Below are positions 7,511-13,708 of a DNA stretch of 13,708 bases, in pieces. The notes below the pieces were generated by a model that was not told where the DNA came from, searched no databases, and was given only the letters and a program-made list of their open reading frames with translations. The first letter of the stretch is position 1; each line of letters begins with the position of its first letter. This DNA comes from Alistipes sp. (GTDB lineage: Bacteria; Bacteroidota; Bacteroidia; Bacteroidales; Rikenellaceae): contig JAFOZN010000178.1 of the NCBI GenBank assembly GCA_017391185.1, positions 1-13,708 of the forward strand, given 5' to 3'. The translations under genes were made by a program, and so were the position numbers.

Positions 7511-10267
7511 ATGACTAAAATAAAATTTACGCTAACTACCTTAATCATACTCCTCTCTAACATCTGCCACATCTCGGCACAAGAGAGTACAGAGACGCAG
7601 ACTCATGCGCTGATGCAACACGCTGTAACACTCCGTGATTTTGGCCGTAGCATACCTCAAGAGAAGGTCTATCTCCACTTCGACAACACGAGCTACTATC
7701 AAGGCGATAAAATTTGGTTTCAATCCTATGTAGTATCTGCCGACCAAAACCGTCTGTCGAATCTAAGCAAGACACTTTATGTCGAGTTGCTCAATCCCGA
7801 AGGCATCATCATCGACAAACGCTCGCTAAGAATCGAGAAGGGGCGTTGCAGTGGTAATTTTGAGCTTAATCAGATACCTTTCCACTCAGGATTCTACGAG
7901 ATCAGGGCATACACCAAGTATATGACCAACTTCGGCGAGGGGACAATCTTCTCACGCATATTCCCCGTTTTTGACCTACCACAGAAAGATGGCGACTACT
8001 CAGAAAGACGCATGGTACGTATGCAAAACATCAACGCCAAGTCGCAGAATCGTCGCAATATGGTATTTCGCAACGATAAGATTAACCTCAAATTCTTCCC
8101 CGAAGGAGGAAATCTCATCGCTGGAGTAAAATCTAATGTCGCTTTTGAGGCTACATCTCAATACGGCACACCACTCGACATCGAAGGCCGTATAGAGAAT
8201 AAACAAGGTGAGGTAGTTACTAATTTCAAGGTCTCTCACGAGGGACGTGGTCTATTCGAATACACACCCAAAGATGGCGACAAGGCTATCGTAGAGTATA
8301 ATGGTCAGAAACACACATTCACTCTACCCAAGTCCATCGAGATGGGATATGCGATGACGGTAGATAACATTTCATCTGCCGATAGTATCAAAATATCTAT
8401 TCGCAAAAGTCCTAATTTGGAAACTGCTCCATTGGGTGTAACAATCCTAAACGGAGGTAAGCTCTACAACTATGCTATCGTAAATTGCGAGAACGACACT
8501 CCTGCAGTACTCTCTGTTGCCAAGAAAAAGATCCCAGCTGGAGTAGCGCAAGTGACCTTATCGGATGCCGCAGGTAATATCGTGGCCGACAGATTGATAT
8601 TTATACCAAGCAACAAGAAGGCTAATATCAAGACCGAAATATCGAGCGCAGAGCTTAAGCCACACGATGAGATTAAACTCAAATTTGATGTAAGCAACAA
8701 CTTTGGGCAACCCGTCAAGACCTCTATGTCGGTTGCAGTCAGAGATGGCGAGGAGTGTATCCTCTCGGAAAACAACATCATGACTGACCTATTGTTGATG
8801 TCAGAGATAAAGGGATATGTACACAATCCAAGATACTATTTCGAGTCGGATGACGAGACTCATCGCCAAGCTTTGGATCTGCTCTTGATGGTGCAGGGCT
8901 GGCGCAGATACAATTGGAAATGGTGGGCTGGAGTGGAGCCTTTCGATCTGAAGTATATCCCTGAGCAAGGTATCGAGGTGCGTGGCAAGGTGCTCAAAGT
9001 AGGTTCTGATGAGCCTATGACAGGCATACAACTCTCATCACTGCTCACTTCACGAGGAGACGAGGAGTACAACGCAGTAAAGGCCGAGATTAAAGCCAAG
9101 GCGCAGAATGGAGTTGTTGCCAAGGAGAGCGACAATCCCGAAGATAATGCCCATATGGGAATTATTGATGTGGATAGTACTGGTAATTTCGAGTTTATCG
9201 GCAACTTCAATGGCAAATGGAATCTTGTCTTGGCCGTTACCAACGATAAGAATCGCGCCAAAGCAAGTCGAATCATCATTGACCGCACACACACTCCAAA
9301 ACCTCAAGATTACAACCCTTCGGATATGCTCATACGTCTGAGCGAGGAGGATCAGGCTAAAGTAGAGGCCAAGCAGGAGTTAAAACGCACAAAGCGTGAG
9401 CTTCAAGATACCGTAGGCGGAGGACTAATAGCCTTCACCGATCCTAACGAAGCGAAGAAGGATCTGGAGGATAGAGTGCACAACATCAAGGAGGTAGTAG
9501 TAGAGAGCGATGAGACTCCCGAACAAGAGAAATACCAAGCCAGAGCAAACTCCGCTGCATATTATGATGTAGCCACAGAGATGGATCATATCCGCGACTT
9601 GGGTACAAATGCGGCAAATATCTCTCTTCTTTTGGCGCAGATAGATGAGAACTTTATCGTCTCGCGTACTCAGCTTGCGGGAGCGCAATTCCAGGCCGAG
9701 AAAAATTCGGAGTTTGAGGCACAGGGATCAGGTGCAATGGAGGCCGAGCAGGGCTTCCAGCTTGAGGAGCGCGAGTGGTATATATATTATAAAGGTAAAG
9801 AGCCTCTATTCATCGTAGATTACAAGCGCGATTACGGCGAGGTACCTCAGCAGGAGTTGGTAAAGCTCACAGGCGTAAAATCACTCTACATCAGCGAAGA
9901 GGTAGAGGCCATTGCCAAATATGCTAATCCAGATAAGTATTCTCGTTTGGATGCATTGAATAAATACTCTTGCGTGGTATTTATCGAGACCTACCCCGTA
10001 GGACAGATCCCTATCGAGCCTAAACGCGGTATGCGCCGCACATGGGTAGATGGTTATACTCAGCCAGATGAGTTCTATTCGCCCGACTATTCGCAGCTAC
10101 CCAAGGATGTGGATTACCGCCGTACATTGTATTGGAATCCATCGGTTGAGACCAACGAAAAGGGTAAGGCAGAGGTGAGCTTCTACAACAATAGTCGCAC
10201 CAAGCGAATACAAATTTCGGCAGAGACCGTAACAAGTGACGGATCATTAGGAGCCGTATTGCATTAG
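7511..10267 (+). CDS. Exported MG2 / carboxypeptidase-regulatory / plug-like protein, copy B
   Basis: A 918-residue paralogue of the preceding gene; the two align along their whole length with most residues identical by eye. The signal peptide ends near HISAQ (20-24). The Cys at residue 20 lacks a lipobox, so a lipoprotein is unlikely. The domain order is the same: MG2-like (QEKVYLHFDNTSYYQGD), KFFPEGGN unit, ADRLIF unit, TDLLLMSEIKGYV, QGWRRYNWKWW, and carboxypeptidase-regulatory-like domain from 484. Then follow NIKEVVV at 658, EPLFIVDYKRDY at 764, CVVFIETYPVGQIP at 821, and YRRTLYWNP at 869 to the end. As in copy A there is a plug-like segment without a barrel and no thioester motif. It has its own promoter and shares a bidirectional terminator with folP, so it is transcribed apart from copy A. 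The function is unknown; a recent duplication with partial specialisation is a reasonable inference. Confidence 0.85.
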   Translation: MTKIKFTLTTLIILLSNICHISAQESTETQTHALMQHAVTLRDFGRSIPQEKVYLHFDNTSYYQGDKIWFQSYVVSADQNRLSNLSKTLYVELLNPEGIIIDKRSLRIEKGRCSGNFELNQIPFHSGFYEIRAYTKYMTNFGEGTIFSRIFPVFDLPQKDGDYSERRMVRMQNINAKSQNRRNMVFRNDKINLKFFPEGGNLIAGVKSNVAFEATSQYGTPLDIEGRIENKQGEVVTNFKVSHEGRGLFEYTPKDGDKAIVEYNGQKHTFTLPKSIEMGYAMTVDNISSADSIKISIRKSPNLETAPLGVTILNGGKLYNYAIVNCENDTPAVLSVAKKKIPAGVAQVTLSDAAGNIVADRLIFIPSNKKANIKTEISSAELKPHDEIKLKFDVSNNFGQPVKTSMSVAVRDGEECILSENNIMTDLLLMSEIKGYVHNPRYYFESDDETHRQALDLLLMVQGWRRYNWKWWAGVEPFDLKYIPEQGIEVRGKVLKVGSDEPMTGIQLSSLLTSRGDEEYNAVKAEIKAKAQNGVVAKESDNPEDNAHMGIIDVDSTGNFEFIGNFNGKWNLVLAVTNDKNRAKASRIIIDRTHTPKPQDYNPSDMLIRLSEEDQAKVEAKQELKRTKRELQDTVGGGLIAFTDPNEAKKDLEDRVHNIKEVVVESDETPEQEKYQARANSAAYYDVATEMDHIRDLGTNAANISLLLAQIDENFIVSRTQLAGAQFQAEKNSEFEAQGSGAMEAEQGFQLEEREWYIYYKGKEPLFIVDYKRDYGEVPQQELVKLTGVKSLYISEEVEAIAKYANPDKYSRLDALNKYSCVVFIETYPVGQIPIEPKRGMRRTWVDGYTQPDEFYSPDYSQLPKDVDYRRTLYWNPSVETNEKGKAEVSFYNNSRTKRIQISAETVTSDGSLGAVLH

Positions 10268-10272
10268 AGCAG

Positions 10273-10299
10273 AAAAGCAGGGTTTAACCCTGCTTTTTT
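10273..10299. terminator. Bidirectional terminator between copy B and folP
   Basis: The stem GCAGGG (10277-10282) pairs with CCCTGC (10288-10293). It is flanked by AAAA on the left and TTTTTT on the right, so it can end transcripts from both sides. The folP stop codon (10284-10286) lies in the loop, and one arm is part of the folP coding region. Confidence 0.88.
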
Positions 10300-11114
10300 A
10301 CTCTATTATAGAGTTCTATCACCTGCCTTGCTTCTCGTACGTCATGGACTCTAAGAATCGAAGCACCTTGACGTAATGCCTCCCAATTAAGAGCTACCGT
10401 ACCAGCCAAAGACTCTTCGGGTGTTATGTCCAAAGCACGATATATCATAGATTTGCGTGAAAGGCCGACCAATACAGGATACCCCAAAGCTGATAGGGAA
10501 GATAACCCCCCAAGCAATTCAAAATTTTGCTCCACACTTTTAGCAAAGCCAAACCCCGGATCGAGAATAATATCATTCACTCCTCTTTGGCGCAGATACT
10601 CCACACGCTGAGTAAAATATCGGCAAACTGACTCGCAAATACCCTCCTCATATTGAGTCATACTCTGCATAGTCTGAGGAGTTCCACGCATATGCATGGC
10701 TATGTATGGGAGTTTATGATGAGCCACCACATCCACCATCTGAGCATCAGCCTCACCAGCCGAGATGTCATTTACGATAATATCTCCCACCAAGGCTACT
10801 GCACGCTCTACCACCCCACTACGAAAGGTATCCACCGAGATAGCTATATCTTCTGAGATATCCCTAATACACTTTAGGCCTCGCTCAACACGCTGCCACT
10901 CCTCCTCCAGAGATATATCCTTCGCCCCAGGACGAGTGGAATAACCTCCTACATCTATTATAGTCGCACCCTCCTCGATAGCTTGCACAACACGCTCTGA
11001 GATAGCACGCTCCTCCATATTACGGCTACCCGCATAGAACGAGTCATCCGTAACATTGAGAATTGCCATCACTTGAGGCTCTCTAAAATTCAGCTCTCTA
11101 CCGCTTAGATTCAT
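10284..11114 (-). CDS. folP: Dihydropteroate synthase
   Basis: Condenses p-aminobenzoate with dihydropterin pyrophosphate to form dihydropteroate in folate synthesis; it is the target of sulfonamides. The 276-residue length is normal. The TIM-barrel motifs appear in order: MAILNVTDDSF (16-26), DVGGYSTRPGA (54-64), SVDT (93-96), VNDISAG (114-120), DPGFGFAKS (185-193), GLSRKS (217-222) and RVH (255-257). Expected substrate residues Asn20, Asp95, Asn115, Asp185, Lys221, Arg255 and His257 are all present. The first loop reads NVTDDSF where the family usually has NVTPDSF. The start ATG lies inside the end of coaE (17-nt overlap), so the two are translationally linked. It converges on MG2/plug-like copy B. 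Confidence 0.97.
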   Translation of the reverse strand: MNLSGRELNFREPQVMAILNVTDDSFYAGSRNMEERAISERVVQAIEEGATIIDVGGYSTRPGAKDISLEEEWQRVERGLKCIRDISEDIAISVDTFRSGVVERAVALVGDIIVNDISAGEADAQMVDVVAHHKLPYIAMHMRGTPQTMQSMTQYEEGICESVCRYFTQRVEYLRQRGVNDIILDPGFGFAKSVEQNFELLGGLSSLSALGYPVLVGLSRKSMIYRALDITPEESLAGTVALNWEALRQGASILRVHDVREARQVIELYNRVKKQG

Positions 11115-11688
11115 ACATATATATTTTGTGCAACTGTTCTATGTCGCTTTCAAGATAATCCATACTGAGATTCACCACGCAACGATCTGCCCTACGGTGC
11201 AACTCATCATCGCTCATCTGATTGGAGATACGACTCATCACCGCCTCACGCTCTGCACCATCACGCTCCATAGCACGGCGCACACGCTCTGGCAGAGGTG
11301 CCAAGACTGCCAAAGTGGCATCCACCTCGCTCTGAAAGCCTGCATCAAAGAGTATAGCGCTCTCTAAAATCACATAAGGAGCAGACTGCTCCTCTGCCCA
11401 ACGTCTAAAATCGGCCTTAACCGCTGGATGCACTATCGAATTAAGCCTTTGAAGTTGCTCCTTATCGCCAAAAACACGCCCCGCAAGATATGCCCGATTG
11501 AGCCCTTCGGCATTGTAACACTCCTGACCAAAAGTCTCAATGAGGCTCTTTCTCAAGGTCTCATCGCTATTCATCAGACGCTTTGCTTCAGCATCTGAAT
11601 CATATACCGCAGCACCATATTGCTCCAACAAACGGCAAACAGTACTCTTACCGCTACCAATACCGCCGGTAATACCTATTTTATACAT
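11098..11688 (-). CDS. coaE: Dephospho-CoA kinase
   Basis: Phosphorylates the 3' hydroxyl of the ribose in dephospho-CoA using ATP, the last step of coenzyme A synthesis. The 196-residue length is typical. The P-loop GGIGSGKST is at 8-16. The acceptor-binding segment VYDSDAEAKRLM (28-39) carries Asp30 and Asp32. ILESAILFDAG and a lid-like stretch rich in Arg (PLPERVRRAMERDG) follow, then SRISNQMSDDE. It begins 67 nt after the YbbR-like gene with no promoter or terminator seen in the gap, and overlaps folP by 17 nt. A YbbR-coaE-folP operon is likely. Confidence 0.96.
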   Translation of the reverse strand: MYKIGITGGIGSGKSTVCRLLEQYGAAVYDSDAEAKRLMNSDETLRKSLIETFGQECYNAEGLNRAYLAGRVFGDKEQLQRLNSIVHPAVKADFRRWAEEQSAPYVILESAILFDAGFQSEVDATLAVLAPLPERVRRAMERDGAEREAVMSRISNQMSDDELHRRADRCVVNLSMDYLESDIEQLHKIYMYESKR

Positions 11689-11755
11689 ATATGGATTTTT
11701 ATTAAGAATTTACTACTCACTTCGCCGCACACACATAAGATTACTCCTCTATGGA

Positions 11756-12199
11756 CTACTGCTCAGAAGACTCCTCTTGCGCAATCTCCAAACGTGGAAT
11801 ATCCCCCAGCGAGATGACTTTGATGTCGCTGTAACGCACCGAGATAGCACTCTGGACACTCTGAGGATCGAGTACATACCACTCTTTGACTACTCCACCA
11901 TCCTCTTCACTATGCTCCTGCTCGATAGTGTACTTCAAATCAGAGAGCGAGACCTTCTGCTCTTTACGATTGAGACGATAACCCAACAAATATGAGCCCT
12001 TACCCTCGACCAAACATGGGACTTTAAGACGCTCTCCATCTACACTAAGATAGGCATAAAAGTCTGTGGTATAGATGTATTGCAACTTCAAGATATACCA
12101 AAAAAGAAACGATACACACATGAATGACACAAAGGCTGGAGAGATCATACTCTTCAGGCGGCGCCAACCAACTTGTACTCTATCAAGAAATTTTCCCAT
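11756..12199 (-). CDS. Small membrane-anchored protein, probably a shortened YbbR-like protein
   Basis: The protein has 147 residues from the chosen start MGKFLDRVQV. A basic N-terminus is followed by one membrane helix at about 19-38 (FVSFMCVSFLFWYILKL) and an extracytoplasmic part. YTTDFYAYLSVDGERLKVPC and VEGKGSYLLGYRL resemble the beta repeat of YbbR/CdaR proteins, and so does the place just before coaE. Bacteroidales YbbR proteins are usually about 300 residues or more, so this would be a one- or two-repeat version; the tail (SSEQ) is acidic. A longer frame from 12238 is rejected because that ATG lies in the loop of the secDF terminator and upstream of the predicted promoter. The function is not established; in other bacteria YbbR/CdaR regulates a cyclic di-AMP synthase, which is not visible here. 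The gene is real with good confidence; the YbbR assignment is tentative. Confidence 0.7.
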   Translation of the reverse strand: MGKFLDRVQVGWRRLKSMISPAFVSFMCVSFLFWYILKLQYIYTTDFYAYLSVDGERLKVPCLVEGKGSYLLGYRLNRKEQKVSLSDLKYTIEQEHSEEDGGVVKEWYVLDPQSVQSAISVRYSDIKVISLGDIPRLEIAQEESSEQ

Positions 12200-12207
12200 A
12201 ACGAAGA

Positions 12208-12238
12208 CAAAGTTATAAAAAAATAGGTTGCAACCCAA
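12208..12238 (-). promoter_or_regulatory. Promoter overlapping the secDF terminator, reading YbbR-like-coaE-folP
   Basis: On the minus strand TTGG (12238-12235) is followed after 19 nt by TAACTTTG (12215-12208), the same form and spacing as the LytM operon promoter. The -33 box is in the terminator loop and the -7 box just past its T run. The start would fall near 12203, only about 4 nt before the ATG at 12199. Confidence 0.6.
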
Positions 12239-12256
12239 CGGATTGCAACCTATTTT
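12217..12256 (-). terminator. Intrinsic terminator of secDF
   Basis: A 14-bp perfect stem joins 12220-12233 with 12243-12256 (core AGGTTGCAA / TTGCAACCT) around a 9-nt loop. On the minus strand it runs into at least seven T (12223-12217). It begins 16 nt after the secDF stop codon. Confidence 0.93.
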
Positions 12257-12272
12257 ACACTATAAATTCAAA

Positions 12273-13708
12273 TTATTTCTTCGCAGCCTTCTCCTTCTTA
12301 CGCAAGATGTCGTAAGCGATAGGAGTTGCGACAAATACTGAAGAGTATGTACCGATTACAATACCAAGCAACAATGCGAAGATGAAACCACGCAATGTCT
12401 CTCCTCCGAAGATGAAGATAGCGAGCAATGTTACAAGAGTCGTACCTGAAGTATTCAATGTACGAGACAATGTAGAACAGATCGCTGAGTTGATATTGCT
12501 ACGCATATCACGCTTAGGGAAGAGTGTGATATACTCACGGATACGGTCGAAGATTACCACAGTATCGTTGATAGAGTAACCGATGATGGTCAAAATAGCA
12601 GCGATAAATGCCTGATTAACCTCCAAGCTAAATGGCATAATGCTATAGAGCATTGAGAAGATACCGATTACAAGGAATACGTTGTGAGCCAATGCCAATG
12701 TAGCACCTGTCGCCCACTGCCAGTGCTTGAATCGAACTGTGATATAGAGTCCGATAGCGATGAGTGAGAACAATACTGCGTAGAATGCATTGAACACCAT
12801 ATCCTTCGCAATAGCAGGACCGATCTTCTCAGATGAAATGATACCATTGAAATCCTCCTGAGTAGAAACGAACGCATCCAAAGAGATAGGATATGAGTAG
12901 AAGCCCTTAACAGCCTCGTAGATCAAAGCATCTACCTCAGCTGTAGTCTCCTCAGATGTATCATCAAACTTATACTGAGTCATGATACGCATCTGGTTCT
13001 CATCACCATACTGCTTAACCTCGAGAGATGACATAGTAGCATCGTCTGAAACCAAAGTCTTCTCCAAAGCTGAACGTACCTCCTCAGCAGATACTGTCTG
13101 ATCGAAACGTACTACATATGTACGACCACCTGTAAAGTCAACACCTGTATTAAGACCGATTGTTGCCAATGAGATTACAGACAAGAGGATCAACGAACCA
13201 GAGAGGATATATGAAGACTTACGCTTGCCGATGAAATCGAACGATACGTTAGCCAACCAATTCTCTGACCATGAGCGAGAGAATGAGATCTTACCCCACT
13301 TAGCCTCAACCCACTCGATAAGCATACGAGTGATGAAGATTGCACAGAAGAGTGAAGTAAGGATACCGATAACGAGTGTAGTTGCAAAACCCTGTACAGG
13401 ACCTGTACCGAATACGAACAATACGATACCTGTGATGATTGTTGTCAACTGACCATCGATGATAGCTGAATATGCGTTAGAGAAACCATCCTTGATAGCA
13501 GCCGAAAGACCCTTACCAGCACGCAACTCCTCCTTGATACGCTCGTAGATGATAACGTTAGCATCCACAGCCATACCCATTGTAAGTACGATACCTGCGA
13601 TACCTGGCAATGTCAATACAGCACCGAATGATACCAATACACCCATCAAAAGGAAGATATTGAGGATCAAAGCCAAGTCAGCCAACCAACCTGCAGTCTT
13701 GTAGAACA
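12273..13708 (-). CDS. secDF: Protein translocase SecDF (fused), 5' part outside window
   Basis: Proton-driven inner-membrane subunit that helps pull exported proteins out of the SecYEG channel. The visible 477 residues cover the end of SecD and all of SecF in a single chain, the fused arrangement found in Bacteroidota. The SecD part shows LTLPGIAGIVLTMGMAVDAN, then YERIKEELRAGKGLSAAI and FGTGPVQGFATTL with several helices. SecF begins near RSWSENWLANVSFDFIGKR and shows TGVDFTGGRTYVVRF, then after a periplasmic loop the helices with TIIGYSINDTVVIFDRIRE, TLSRTLNTSGTTL and the basic tail RKKEKAAKK. The frame is open up to the window edge, so the true start is upstream; a TTG at 13685 is not a start. 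A strong terminator follows 16 nt after the stop. Confidence 0.96.
   Translation of the reverse strand, partial: FYKTAGWLADLALILNIFLLMGVLVSFGAVLTLPGIAGIVLTMGMAVDANVIIYERIKEELRAGKGLSAAIKDGFSNAYSAIIDGQLTTIITGIVLFVFGTGPVQGFATTLVIGILTSLFCAIFITRMLIEWVEAKWGKISFSRSWSENWLANVSFDFIGKRKSSYILSGSLILLSVISLATIGLNTGVDFTGGRTYVVRFDQTVSAEEVRSALEKTLVSDDATMSSLEVKQYGDENQMRIMTQYKFDDTSEETTAEVDALIYEAVKGFYSYPISLDAFVSTQEDFNGIISSEKIGPAIAKDMVFNAFYAVLFSLIAIGLYITVRFKHWQWATGATLALAHNVFLVIGIFSMLYSIMPFSLEVNQAFIAAILTIIGYSINDTVVIFDRIREYITLFPKRDMRSNINSAICSTLSRTLNTSGTTLVTLLAIFIFGGETLRGFIFALLLGIVIGTYSSVFVATPIAYDILRKKEKAAKK

Noticed and set aside
7511..7582. Possible lipoprotein signal in copy B (Cys at residue 20)
   Set aside because: The residue before the Cys is Ile, not Gly, Ala or Ser, and a better SPase I site (SAQ) follows; copy A has no matching Cys.
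4509..10267. Thioester (CxEQ) of true alpha-2-macroglobulins
   Set aside because: None of the cysteines in either paralogue is in a CxEQ context, and both proteins are much shorter than bacterial alpha-2-macroglobulins.
12200..12238. Upstream ATG at 12238 as start of the YbbR-like gene
   Set aside because: It lies in the loop of the secDF terminator and would add residues encoded by the hairpin; the ATG at 12199 follows the predicted promoter and gives a typical basic N-terminus.
13683..13685. TTG as a start for secDF
   Set aside because: The frame is open to the window edge and the residues upstream continue the SecD membrane segment, so the gene is truncated by the window rather than starting here.

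Overview
The window looks like core chromosome of a member of the Bacteroidota, most likely order Bacteroidales. The evidence is: promoters of the TAnnTTTG type, A-rich leaders without clear Shine-Dalgarno sites, signal peptides ending in SAQ, a fused SecDF, and large exported MG2/plug-like proteins of a kind typical of this phylum. I cannot fix the genus from sequence alone. I see no tRNA, rRNA, IS element, CRISPR array or phage gene. No gene-free stretch exceeds 300 bases; the longest are the divergent promoter region at 3205-3419 and the interval at 4341-4508.

Left block, minus strand (1-3204): a LytM/M23-like membrane protein with no catalytic residues left, then dxr (MEP isoprenoid pathway), then rseP (site-2 protease, cut by the window edge). 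The short gaps (26 and 16 nt) suggest one operon, read from a TTGG-19-TAnnTTTG promoter at 3236-3266. That promoter implies the first gene starts at 3204, not at the upstream in-frame ATG at 3297.

Centre, plus strand (3420-10267): a monocistronic sugar-nucleotidyltransferase-like gene with strongly biased codons and its own terminator. It is followed by two tandem paralogues of 957 and 918 residues. Each is an exported protein with a macroglobulin MG2-like N-terminus, further Ig-like repeats, a carboxypeptidase-regulatory-like domain, a TonB-receptor plug-like segment without any beta-barrel, and a closing macroglobulin-like strand module. Each copy has its own promoter and terminator. This pair is the least understood part of the window.

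Right block, minus strand (10284-13708): secDF (5' part outside the window) ends in a strong terminator. A promoter is superimposed on that terminator and reads a small YbbR-like membrane protein, coaE (last step of CoA synthesis) and folP (dihydropteroate synthase). folP converges on the second paralogue, and the two share one bidirectional hairpin. The window therefore mixes envelope functions (SecDF, RseP, LytM factor, exported MG2 proteins) with isoprenoid, folate and CoA synthesis.
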